Of a stretch of 24,042 bases of DNA, positions 8,461 to 16,095 are shown piece after piece. Source of the DNA: Actinomycetes bacterium (lineage in GTDB: Bacteria; Actinomycetota; Acidimicrobiia; Acidimicrobiales; SZUA-35); NCBI GenBank assembly GCA_024227975.1, contig JAAETV010000344.1, forward strand, positions 1 through 24,042. Direction: 5' to 3'. The notes under the pieces were generated by a model that saw only the letters and a list, made by a program, of their open reading frames with translations, was not told the DNA's origin and made no database searches. Within the stretch, counting starts at the first letter, position 1, and the number at the start of each line of letters is the position of its first letter. The translations under genes were made by a program, and so were the position numbers.

Positions 8461-9630
8461 TCACCGAACGGTGATCACCCGACCGACGGTTTCGTGACCC
8501 CTACCAACGATCTCAGCATAGCTCTCGGGGTCGGTCGCCCCTTCGGTAACGATCAGCAGCACAGTCGCTTCCTTCGGATCATCAGTCACCTCGGCCCAGC
8601 TCGGATCAGCAACGATCGCACTGAGACCGGCCAGTGCTGCTGCCCCCGTCTCACCGGCCACGATGCCGACTGCGGCCAGATCGGACATGGCTGTTCGGGC
8701 CGCTTCGTCGGGAACCGAGGCGAACCAGTCGATCCCCGCGGCCAAACGAGGCCAGGCGATGAGCGACGGGGTCCCACAGTTGAGACCGACCATGATCGAC
8801 TCATGGGGGCCAGGGATATTGGTAATCGAGCCAGCCTCGGCCGAGGCCTGTACACAGTTGGCGTCGATCGGCTCGACACCGATGATGATCGGTTGACGCT
8901 CGCCGCACCGATAGTGGGTGACGCTGGCAGCCATGAAGGCGCCGACCCCCATCGGGACAACCACGATGTCGGGACGGTCGAGGGCACTGGCATCGATGGC
9001 ATCGTCGATCTCGTTGAAGATGGTGGCGTAGCCCTCGATCACCCGGGCCGGGGTGTCCTCATAGCCCTCCCAAGACGTGTCGGAAACAACCAGGCAGCTG
9101 GGTCCCGCTTCCTCAGCCGAGCGGGCGACGGCATCGTCATAGGTGCCGTTCACCACGGTAACCAGCGCTCCTTCACTGCGGATGGCCTGAATGCGGGCTT
9201 CGACCATGCCCCGGGGCACGAAGATGTGGCAGTCGAATCCGAGCAGGCGAGCCATGAACGCAATCGCCCGGCCATGGTTCCCGTCGGTCGCCGATGCCAG
9301 CTTGAACGGTCGAAGATGAGCCAGGTTCGCCGCCAACTCGTTGATATTGCGCCATGGCTCCGGCTCATAGCCGAGATGGTCGCAGAGGGCACGGTAGGTG
9401 GCCCATGACCCGCCGAGGATCTTGAACGATGGCAATCCCATCCGCCTCGTCTCCGCCTTCACCAACACCCGCTTCACTCCGAGTTTCGCAGCCAGATCCG
9501 GGACATCGAACAACAGCGTCGGTGAGTAGGCCGGCATACGGATGTGGAACGCTCCGACTTCCGGACCTGGAGCATCGAGCACGACCGGCTCTCGCAGGGG
9601 GTTCCTCGATATCGAGGCCAGTCTCGTCAT
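8461..9630 (-). CDS. dpaL: Diaminopropionate ammonia-lyase-like PLP enzyme
   Basis: A 389-residue fold-type II PLP enzyme resembling 2,3-diaminopropionate ammonia-lyase (YgeX/DpaL), which converts diaminopropionate to pyruvate and ammonia. Lys70 in SFKILGG is the expected Schiff-base lysine. Asp116 in SATDGNHGR and Asp184 in DTSWEGY match the two aspartates that act in D- and L-substrate abstraction. The later blocks IMVGLNCGTPS, GETGAAALAGL and VTEGATDPESY also match the family better than threonine synthase. AGGAGG lies three bases before the ATG. In enterobacteria ygeX sits in a purine-degradation cluster. Here the gene is divergent from an 8-oxoguanine deaminase homologue and near a nucleoside transporter, which points the same way. 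Confidence 0.8.
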   Translation of the reverse strand: MTRLASISRNPLREPVVLDAPGPEVGAFHIRMPAYSPTLLFDVPDLAAKLGVKRVLVKAETRRMGLPSFKILGGSWATYRALCDHLGYEPEPWRNINELAANLAHLRPFKLASATDGNHGRAIAFMARLLGFDCHIFVPRGMVEARIQAIRSEGALVTVVNGTYDDAVARSAEEAGPSCLVVSDTSWEGYEDTPARVIEGYATIFNEIDDAIDASALDRPDIVVVPMGVGAFMAASVTHYRCGERQPIIIGVEPIDANCVQASAEAGSITNIPGPHESIMVGLNCGTPSLIAWPRLAAGIDWFASVPDEAARTAMSDLAAVGIVAGETGAAALAGLSAIVADPSWAEVTDDPKEATVLLIVTEGATDPESYAEIVGRGHETVGRVITVR

Positions 9631-9713
9631 CGTCCTCCTCAGTCACTCGACCAAAACGAGCCCTGCCGCTCATGGCAGAACGATGGGACATCTCCAACGC
9701 ACCAGCCGGAATC

Positions 9714-9742
9714 AGACTATGCTCGTCTTAACAAATTGTAAA
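9714..9742 (-). promoter_or_regulatory. Candidate sigma70-type promoter for the ammonia-lyase gene
   Basis: On the minus strand TTTACA (9742-9737) is followed after exactly 17 bases by TAGTCT (9719-9714). This is a good -35 and a weak -10, about 80-110 bases ahead of the lyase ATG, in the only AT-rich patch of the divergent gap. The inverted repeat at 9727-9743 covers its -35 and part of the spacer. Confidence 0.4.
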
Positions 9743-9743
9743 G
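9727..9743. promoter_or_regulatory. Candidate operator: 17-bp inverted repeat
   Basis: CTTAACAA-A-TTGTAAAG has 8-base arms that match at seven of eight positions around a single central A. It lies between two divergent purine-related genes and overlaps the candidate lyase promoter, where a bound regulator would block it. The GntR/HutC protein encoded at 16096-16899 is one candidate binder; this is inference. Confidence 0.45.
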
Positions 9744-9780
9744 CCTAGATCTACTCATCGAGTCGTTCGAGGAGCTCACC

Positions 9781-9822
9781 ATGATCCCGCGCCGGCCCTC
9801 CCCACCCCATCTCCTACTGTGA
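9781..9822 (+). CDS. Candidate 13-residue leader peptide (upstream ORF)
   Basis: ATG at 9781 is preceded by GAGGAG at the right distance and opens a 13-codon frame (MIPRRPSPPHLLL). Its TGA overlaps the GTG start of the amidohydrolase gene as GTGA. The amidohydrolase GTG itself has only pyrimidine-rich sequence in front of it. Ribosomes ending on this leader could therefore reinitiate on the main gene, coupling its translation. The four arginine/proline codons after the start could also slow ribosomes. Chance remains possible for so short a frame. Confidence 0.4.
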   Translation: MIPRRPSPPHLLL

Positions 9823-11186
9823 CCGTCGACCTCATTGTCGAAGGGGCTGACCTAGTAGCGACCGGCGATGCCGACCGGACCGAGATCGCCGGCGGCTGGG
9901 TGGCGGTCGAGGGCGGCCTGATCAGCGCCATCGGTGGCCCACGGGATGACCAACCCGAAGCGGCTCAGACGCTGTCGGCTGCGGGCTGCCTGGTCACGCC
10001 GGGCCTGATCAACACCCACCACCACCTCTACCAGAACCTGACGAGGGCCTATGCGCCGATGACAGCCGCTCCCCTCTTCGGCTGGCTCCAGACCCTCTAC
10101 CCCCTGTGGCGCCAGCTCGACGAGGAAGCAGCCTATGTATCAGCCTGGGTCGGGCTGGCCGAGCTGGCGCTCAGCGGATGCACCACGTCGACCGATCACC
10201 TCTACCTCCATCCGGCAGGGGCAGGCGACCTCATCACGGCCGAGATCGAAGCGGCCCGCGACATCGGCATGCGATTTCACCCGACCCACGGTTCGATGAG
10301 CATGTCGGAGAAGGACGGGGGTCTTCCCCCCGACGACGTGGTCATGGATGAGGAGGCCATCCTGGCTGAAAGTGAGCGCCTCGTTGGCCTCCACCACGAT
10401 GCTTCGTTCGGGGCCATGACCCGTCTGGCTCTGGCCCCCTGCTCACCCTTCTCGGTGAGCCCTGATCTCATGCTCCGAACGGCCGAGCTGGCTGAGCGCC
10501 TCGATGTGCGCCTCCATACCCATCTGGCCGAGAACGCCGAGGACGACGAGTTCTCGATGGCCACGTTCGGTCGGCGCTGCATCGAACAGTTCGAAGAGGT
10601 TGGCTGGTGCACCGATCGCAGCTGGGTGGCTCACTGTGTTCGCCCTGACGAGGCCGAGGTATCCCGGCTCGGCCGAGCCGGGGTCGGCGTTGCCCACTGC
10701 CCCAGTTCCAACCTCATTCTCTCCTCCGGCATCGCCCCGATCGTCGACCTCCGGGCGGCCGGCTCACCCGTCGGGATCGGGTGCGACGGGTCATCCTCGG
10801 CCGATGCCGCCTCACTGTGGCAGGAGTCGCGACTGGCCATGTTGCTGGCCAAGCTGCGGTCGGGGGCCGATTCGATGACGGCCCGCGATGCTCTCGACAT
10901 CGCTACGGCCGGGGGAGCCGCCTGCTTGGGCCGAGAAGGCGAGTTGGGTGTGCTCACCGTGGGCGCCGTTGCCGACCTGGTGGCATGGAACCTCGATGGC
11001 CCAGCCTTCGCAGGGGTCGTAGACGATCTCGTCGAGGGCTGGCTCCGCTGTGGACCTCTCGGTGCCCATCACACCATCGTTGCCGGCCGGCCGGTCGTCG
11101 AATCCGGTCGGCTCACATCGCCTCGACTCGAAGAGATGCTTACCTCTCACCGCACCATCGCCCGCAGGTTCCAGCCCAAGCAGTGA
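9819..11186 (+). CDS. Amidohydrolase, 8-oxoguanine deaminase type
   Basis: A 455-residue metal-dependent amidohydrolase of the cytosine-deaminase/TrzA branch. Ligand motifs are in order: HHH at 67-69 (HxH pair), HTHLAE with His235 and Glu238, AHC with His272, and GCDGS with Asp323. The stretch SMSEKDGGLPPDD (160-172) is like that of characterised 8-oxoguanine deaminases, which turn 8-oxoguanine into urate and ammonia. The neighbouring nucleoside-type transporter supports a purine substrate, but other N-heterocycles cannot be excluded (the SsnA/chlorohydrolase relatives). The GTG start lacks a ribosome-binding site and overlaps a leader frame's stop. The gene converges on the transporter operon. 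Confidence 0.8.
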   Translation: MTVDLIVEGADLVATGDADRTEIAGGWVAVEGGLISAIGGPRDDQPEAAQTLSAAGCLVTPGLINTHHHLYQNLTRAYAPMTAAPLFGWLQTLYPLWRQLDEEAAYVSAWVGLAELALSGCTTSTDHLYLHPAGAGDLITAEIEAARDIGMRFHPTHGSMSMSEKDGGLPPDDVVMDEEAILAESERLVGLHHDASFGAMTRLALAPCSPFSVSPDLMLRTAELAERLDVRLHTHLAENAEDDEFSMATFGRRCIEQFEEVGWCTDRSWVAHCVRPDEAEVSRLGRAGVGVAHCPSSNLILSSGIAPIVDLRAAGSPVGIGCDGSSSADAASLWQESRLAMLLAKLRSGADSMTARDALDIATAGGAACLGREGELGVLTVGAVADLVAWNLDGPAFAGVVDDLVEGWLRCGPLGAHHTIVAGRPVVESGRLTSPRLEEMLTSHRTIARRFQPKQ

Positions 11187-11264
11187 CCGTCGCTCAACCC
11201 CTTGGAGTCACAGTCTCCGGGAGTTGGACCCTGGTCAGTACTCGCGCCACATTGTTCAGCTTGG

Positions 11265-12200
11265 TCAGCGCTCATCTCGCACGTAGGGAATACCGAGCGC
11301 AGCCGGCGCTCCAACCTTGCGGCGAAGATCACGAGTCCCCCACACGACAAGCACGAGGATCGTGAGGAGATAGGGCAACATGGACAGGAACTCCGCGGGG
11401 ATATCGACCCCCTCGCCCTGGAGCCAGAAGTTGGCCCGTCTGGCGAATCCGAACAGGAACGCTCCCAACAGGACCCGGAGCGGCTTCCACGAGGCGAACA
11501 CCACCAGAGCCAGGGCGATCCAGCCAATTCCAGCGGTTGTGCCGGCCTGGCTCCACGACGGCACCTGGCCCAGCACGAGATAGGCACCAGCCATTCCGGC
11601 GAACAGCCCGCCCGCCATCACGTGGGCGTAGCGGATAGCGCCTACAGCAACCCCCATCGTGTCGGCCGTGCCCGGTGATTCACCTACAGCCCTCAGTGCC
11701 AGCCCAGCTCGGGTTCGGTTCAGGTAGAAGCCGATGAGCACGGCGAAGACGATGGTGGCGTACACCATCGGATCCTGGTCAAAGAACATGGGTCCGAGGA
11801 GGGGGATGTCTGACAGCGGACCCCAACCGAGGGAGGTGAAGTCAGTATCGAGAGGGAGACCCTCGATCGACTTGCCGATGAAGGTCGACAGCCCGGTTCC
11901 GAAGATCACCAGGGCGAGGCCGGAGACGATCTGGTTGGCCCGCAGCGTGACCGACAAGAAGGCGTGGATCGAGGCGAAGGCGGCGCCGGCAATACTGCCG
12001 GCAATCAGAGCCAACCAGAGGCTGCCCGAGGAGTCACCAACCTGGAAGGCGGTGACGGCCCCGATGAGCATCATGCCCTCGACCCCGAGGTTGAGCACGC
12101 CCGCCCTCTCCGATAGCAGCTCACCGAGGGCAGCCAGGGCGATTGGTACGGCTGCACCAACAGCCGCCGCCAGCGTCAGAACGAAGGCGGTGTCGTTCAT
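11265..12200 (-). CDS. Nucleoside-type ABC transporter permease (NupQ/YufQ-like)
   Basis: A 311-residue polytopic membrane protein of the BPD transporter 2 permease family. It carries the family signature GALGEL/RAGVLNLGVEGMMLIGA near residues 24-48 and a second block ALRAVGESPGTADTMGV near 190-206. It pairs with the other permease to form the channel of a BMP-dependent importer. Its ATG overlaps the upstream permease stop (ATGA). It is the last gene of the operon and converges on the amidohydrolase gene with a 78-base gap in which I see no strong terminator. Substrate is inferred to be a nucleoside or nucleobase. Confidence 0.85.
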   Translation of the reverse strand: MNDTAFVLTLAAAVGAAVPIALAALGELLSERAGVLNLGVEGMMLIGAVTAFQVGDSSGSLWLALIAGSIAGAAFASIHAFLSVTLRANQIVSGLALVIFGTGLSTFIGKSIEGLPLDTDFTSLGWGPLSDIPLLGPMFFDQDPMVYATIVFAVLIGFYLNRTRAGLALRAVGESPGTADTMGVAVGAIRYAHVMAGGLFAGMAGAYLVLGQVPSWSQAGTTAGIGWIALALVVFASWKPLRVLLGAFLFGFARRANFWLQGEGVDIPAEFLSMLPYLLTILVLVVWGTRDLRRKVGAPAALGIPYVRDER

Positions 12201-13303
12201 GTCGTCACCGCCCTCTCGGTCCGGGTAACAGAAAGTCGATTGTTGGCGAAGATCTCACCACCGATGGCGAAGAGCAGGATGGCACCCTGCAACATGAGGG
12301 AGACCTCGACCGGGACCCGCTCCCCTGGCAGCCCCTGCAGGGCGATTCCACCATTTCGCAGCCCGCCGAGAAAGATGGCCACCAGGATCACGGCAAAGGG
12401 GTTGTAGCGAGCCAGGGCAGCAACGACGATTCCAGTGAAGCCCAGGCCCAGTTCGAGGCCGTTCGGATCGAGGGCGTAGGCCCGGCCCGATACCTCCATG
12501 GCCCCGGCCAGGCCGCCGAGCGCCCCTGAGGCCAGCAGTGCCACGATCACCGTTTGCCGCACCGGGATTCCGGCGTAGCGGGCGGCAGCCTCGGATGAGC
12601 CGACGACGTTCATGTCGAAGCCGATGGAAGTGAATCGGATGATCACCCACACCAGAACGGCGATACCGATGGCGACGACAATTCCCCAATGCAGCCTGGT
12701 GTCGCTCCACAACTCGAATCGCGCCGACTCGGGGACCTTCTTGCCCTGAGGGAAGTTGGTTGTCTCCGGGTCTCGCCAGTACGACTGCGACCCGAAGATC
12801 AGATAGCGCATGAAGAACAGAGCGATGAACGTCAACATCAGGGTGGTGATGATCTCGCTGGTGCCGAAGTAGGCCTTGAACACTGCGGCTGGCATGGCCC
12901 ACAGCGCGCCGCCGATAGCTCCCGCAATCAGGACCAGGCTCACACCGAGGATCGACGGGAGGTCACCGGCCAGGGCCAGCCCAGCCCAGGCGCCGAAGAT
13001 GGCACCGAAGTAGAGCTGGCCTTCGGCCCCGATGTTGAACAGCCCCATGCGGAACGCGACGGCGGCAGCCAACCCGGTGAGGATCAGGGGCACGGCGATG
13101 GTCAGGCTGTCGGTGAAGCCGAATCGGGTGGTGAAGCTGGCCTCGAACAGCTCCCGATAGACAGTGAGCGGATTGAACCCCTCGATGGCGAGGAAGATCC
13201 CCCCTGCGATCAGGGCCGCAACCACCGACAAGATCGGGGTGAGCGTACTATGCCACCACCGACGGTCGAGCCGCCGTTCGAGGCGGAATCGATACGGGAT
13301 CAT
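12197..13303 (-). CDS. Nucleoside-type ABC transporter permease (NupP/YufP-like)
   Basis: A 368-residue BPD transporter 2 permease with about ten hydrophobic segments. Family blocks include FRMGLFNIGAEGQLYFGA (near 85-103) and the typical GLAGAMEVSGR stretch before the last helices. The ATG at 13303 overlaps the ATPase stop as TGATG and has AGGAGG seven bases upstream; the TTG three bases earlier is less likely. It is the larger of the two permeases in a BMP-NupOPQ-type importer. Gene order lipoprotein, ATPase, permease, permease matches known purine-nucleoside transport operons. Confidence 0.85.
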   Translation of the reverse strand: MIPYRFRLERRLDRRWWHSTLTPILSVVAALIAGGIFLAIEGFNPLTVYRELFEASFTTRFGFTDSLTIAVPLILTGLAAAVAFRMGLFNIGAEGQLYFGAIFGAWAGLALAGDLPSILGVSLVLIAGAIGGALWAMPAAVFKAYFGTSEIITTLMLTFIALFFMRYLIFGSQSYWRDPETTNFPQGKKVPESARFELWSDTRLHWGIVVAIGIAVLVWVIIRFTSIGFDMNVVGSSEAAARYAGIPVRQTVIVALLASGALGGLAGAMEVSGRAYALDPNGLELGLGFTGIVVAALARYNPFAVILVAIFLGGLRNGGIALQGLPGERVPVEVSLMLQGAILLFAIGGEIFANNRLSVTRTERAVTT

Positions 13304-14835
13304 CAATCGTCCTCCTCGGCAACCCCGGCCATGGCCAACCCGATGGACTCGATGTCGAGATCGTCTGTTGGTCCTTCGAGGGCCACCTTGCCTCGGTAGA
13401 GCACGGCAATACGGTCGGACAGGCTCCGAACCTCGTCCAGATCCTCACTGATGATGAGGACCGCTGCTCCTCGTTGCCGTGCGTCATGGAGCAGGCCCCG
13501 GACCAGCTCAGCGGCGCCGATGTCCAGACCCCGAGTCGGGCTGGATACGACGATGACCTTCGGCCCCCCGGGCTCCCCCAGGCCGGCCAGCTCTCGGGCC
13601 AGCAGCACTTTTTGGGAGTTGCCGCCCGATAGCACTCGGGCATGGGCCTCAGTACCAGGAGTCTTGATCTCATAGTCATCGATGGCCTGGGCGACCTCGG
13701 CTCTGGCCGCCCGCCGATCGACGAAGAATGAGCGCTTGCGAGTGAGCAGCATGTTGTCGGTCAGACTGAGACCGGGAACCAGACCAGTGCCTAGACGATC
13801 CTCGGGAACAAAGGCCAGGCCAGCTCGGCGGGCGGCTTTGGGACCCCTGCCGGTCACGTCGGAATCATCGATCGAGACCTTCCCGTCGTCAGGCTTGATC
13901 ACTCCGGCCAGGGTTCGAGCCAGGGGCCGCTGACCATTGCCGGCAACCCCGGCAATGCCGACAATCTCGCCGCTGCGCACCACCAAGTCAAGATCATCGA
14001 CGACAGCCTGACCGTCCTCGATGACGGTGAGTCCTTCAGCTCTGAGGGCCACCTCGGCCTGCTCGGTCCCACGACGAGTCTCCACCTCGACCGGACGGCC
14101 GACCATGAGCTCAGCCAGGTGACGCTGGTTGGTGTCCTTGGTCGCAACCTCACCGGTGACGGCACCTGCCCGCATCACCGTCACCCGGTCGCTGACGGCC
14201 ATCACCTCACCCAGTTTGTGACTGATGAAGACGATGGCCTTTCCTTCGGCCGTCATGGCGTGAACGGTCTCGAAGAGGGCATCTACCTCGTGGGGGGTGA
14301 GTACCGCCGTCGGCTCATCGAGCAGTAGGACGTCGGCACCCCGGTAGAGCATCTTGACGATCTCAACCCGCTGGCGCTGACCGACGGTGAGGTCAGAGAT
14401 GCGAGCCTGTGGATCGACGGGAAGCCCGAAGCGCTCACTGATCTCAGCCACTCGTCGCTCGATCTCCTTGGGCTTCAGCAGACGAGCTTGCTCGGTATCG
14501 CCGAGCACGACGTTTTCAGCAACCGTGAACCGATCGACCAGGCGGAAGTGCTGATGCACCATGCCGATACCGTTGGCCAACCCCTCGCGGGGGCTCCGGA
14601 GACGTACCGGAACCCCCGCTCGTTCGATGTGCCCCTCATCGGGCTGGTATAGCCCGCAGAGCATCGCCGCAAGCGTGCTCTTTCCGGCCCCGTTCTCGCC
14701 GAGGATGGTGTGAACCTCACCGACATCGACATGGAAATCCACGGCATCGTTGGCCACGACACCTGGGAATCGCTTGGTGACGTCAACCGCAGCAATGGCA
14801 GTCGACGCCCTATCGGGGTCGGTCGAGGCGGTCAC
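13303..14835 (-). CDS. Nucleoside-type ABC transporter ATPase, two ABC domains (NupO/YufO-like)
   Basis: A 510-residue cytoplasmic ATPase with two fused ABC domains. The first has Walker A GENGAGKST (46-54) and Walker B LLLDEP (171-176). The second has the degenerate P-loop GVAGNGQ and the signature LSGGNSQ (402-408), with VVSSPTRGLD at its Walker B position. An intact first and altered second nucleotide site is normal for the sugar/nucleoside two-domain class. GTG at 14835 lies two bases past the BMP stop; a TTG at 14841 overlapping that stop is the alternative. It powers the two permeases encoded downstream. Confidence 0.88.
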   Translation of the reverse strand: MTASTDPDRASTAIAAVDVTKRFPGVVANDAVDFHVDVGEVHTILGENGAGKSTLAAMLCGLYQPDEGHIERAGVPVRLRSPREGLANGIGMVHQHFRLVDRFTVAENVVLGDTEQARLLKPKEIERRVAEISERFGLPVDPQARISDLTVGQRQRVEIVKMLYRGADVLLLDEPTAVLTPHEVDALFETVHAMTAEGKAIVFISHKLGEVMAVSDRVTVMRAGAVTGEVATKDTNQRHLAELMVGRPVEVETRRGTEQAEVALRAEGLTVIEDGQAVVDDLDLVVRSGEIVGIAGVAGNGQRPLARTLAGVIKPDDGKVSIDDSDVTGRGPKAARRAGLAFVPEDRLGTGLVPGLSLTDNMLLTRKRSFFVDRRAARAEVAQAIDDYEIKTPGTEAHARVLSGGNSQKVLLARELAGLGEPGGPKVIVVSSPTRGLDIGAAELVRGLLHDARQRGAAVLIISEDLDEVRSLSDRIAVLYRGKVALEGPTDDLDIESIGLAMAGVAEEDD

Positions 14836-14837
14836 GG

Positions 14838-16001
14838 TCAACCCGTTGCGCTCCCGACGACGCCCTCAACGAAGTAGTCCATACCGAGCAGGGTGCCGAG
14901 ATCGGGCAACTCACCCGCGGCGACGACCTCGGCCCCGTCCTGACCATTGATCGGACCCGTGAAGGGAGCGAAGTCACCGGCGATGATCTCGTCCTGGACG
15001 GTGGCGATCTGATCACGGACGTCCTCGGGTACCACATCGGCCACCACCGCCAAGGTCACCAAGCCTCCAGCCATGTCGCCATAGAATTGGTCGGAAGTCC
15101 AGGTTCCGTCTCGGACATCCTCGACGACACTGATGTAGAAGGGGCCCCAATCCCACACCGGTGCCGTGAGCCAAGCCTCGGGGGCGAAGCGCGACATATC
15201 GTCATTGTAGCCAACCCAGTAGCCGTCGGCCTGCTGAGCGGCCTCACCAGCCGATGGTGTGTCCTGATGCTGGGCGATGACGTCGGCGCCACCATTGAGC
15301 AGGGACTCGGCCGCTTCCTTCTCGACGACCGGATCGAACCAGGTCGAGGTCCAGATGACCTCGACGGTCACATCGGGATTGATCCGCTGGGCCCCGAGGG
15401 TGAAGGCATTGATGCCCCGGAGTACCTCGGGAATGGGGAAGGCAGCAACATAGCCGATCTGATCAGACTCGGTCACTGAGGCGGCGGCCATTCCCGACAG
15501 GTAGCGGGCCTCTTCGGCTGCACCGAAGTAGGTGCCCATGTTGTCACTGGTCTTGAAGCCGGTTGCATGCTCGAACACGACGTCGGGGAAGCGCTCAGAG
15601 ACAGCCAGCATCTGATCCATGTACCCGAACGAGGTACCGAAGATCACATCGTTGCCGTCGCGGGCCAACCTCTCGAATACCGCTTCGGATTCTGCTCCCT
15701 CGGGCACGCTCTCCAGGAATGTCGTCTCGACGCAGTCGCCGAGCGCCGCCTCCAGCGAGAGGCGGCCGTCGTCATGCTTCTTGGTCCAGCCGGCATCACC
15801 GATCGGACCGACATAAACGAACGCAGCCTTCAACGGGTCGGTATCGCACCCTTCGCCGTCGCTTTCGGCATCTGTCGATGTCTCGTCGTCAGAAGATGTC
15901 TCTTCGTCATCGTCGCTACCACAAGCGGCCGCAATCATGACGATCGCAGCCAGTAGTGCAAATAGGCGCAACAGCGCCTTTCTCGAATGGTTCCTTGTCA
16001 C
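14838..16001 (-). CDS. BMP-family substrate-binding lipoprotein
   Basis: A 387-residue lipoprotein of the BmpA/Med family, the external binding protein of the transporter. The GTG at 16001 was chosen because GGAGAGG lies five bases upstream and it gives a basic N-terminus, a hydrophobic signal segment and a lipobox ending at Cys27 (IAAACGS). The longer frame would run into the regulator gene. An acidic Asp/Glu/Ser/Thr-rich tether (about 30-50) precedes the BMP fold, which opens with FVYVGPIGDAGW. BMP proteins mostly bind purine nucleosides; this and the nearby 8-oxoguanine deaminase homologue suggest a purine ligand, but ligand residues cannot be confirmed by eye. Confidence 0.88.
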   Translation of the reverse strand: MTRNHSRKALLRLFALLAAIVMIAAACGSDDDEETSSDDETSTDAESDGEGCDTDPLKAAFVYVGPIGDAGWTKKHDDGRLSLEAALGDCVETTFLESVPEGAESEAVFERLARDGNDVIFGTSFGYMDQMLAVSERFPDVVFEHATGFKTSDNMGTYFGAAEEARYLSGMAAASVTESDQIGYVAAFPIPEVLRGINAFTLGAQRINPDVTVEVIWTSTWFDPVVEKEAAESLLNGGADVIAQHQDTPSAGEAAQQADGYWVGYNDDMSRFAPEAWLTAPVWDWGPFYISVVEDVRDGTWTSDQFYGDMAGGLVTLAVVADVVPEDVRDQIATVQDEIIAGDFAPFTGPINGQDGAEVVAAGELPDLGTLLGMDYFVEGVVGSATG

Positions 16002-16021
16002 AGATTCCTCTCCAGATTCGA

Positions 16022-16085
16022 GGCCGTCGTGCGGCCGTTGGTTCGGGGCGGACAACCTCGTCCGCAGGCGCTCGGAAGTTCCGAG
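16022..16085 (-). promoter_or_regulatory. Leader with three consecutive inverted repeats before the BMP gene
   Basis: The 94-base gap between the regulator and the BMP gene holds three inverted repeats in a row: CTCGGAA-G-TTCCGAG (16071-16085, perfect), GCGGAC-AACCTC-GTCCGC (16048-16065, perfect), and GGCCG-TCGTG-CGGCC (16022-16036, perfect). As RNA they would give three short stem-loops ending just before the ribosome-binding site. As DNA the first could be an operator for the adjacent GntR/HutC regulator. No U-run follows the last stem, so a simple terminator is unlikely. Confidence 0.45.
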
Positions 16086-16095
16086 TGCGATCGCG

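Noticed and set aside
7524..8474. Long plus-strand frame (316 codons) opposite the acyl-CoA dehydrogenase
   Set aside because: Antisense to a clear family member, composition typical of high-GC shadow frames, no family motifs.
8494..9408. Long plus-strand frame (304 codons) opposite the ammonia-lyase gene
   Set aside because: Fully antisense to a gene with intact catalytic motifs; no recognisable domain.
8461..9630. Threonine synthase or serine/threonine dehydratase
   Set aside because: The blocks SATDGNHGR, DTSWEGYEDTP and the two conserved aspartates match diaminopropionate ammonia-lyase better.
11187..11264. Terminator between the convergent amidohydrolase and permease genes
   Set aside because: Only four-base stems such as GGAG/CTCC are visible and there is no T-run on either strand.
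12689..13399. Plus-strand frame opposite the NupP-like permease
   Set aside because: Very polar, Gln/Glu/Gly-rich mirror of hydrophobic permease codons; a shadow.
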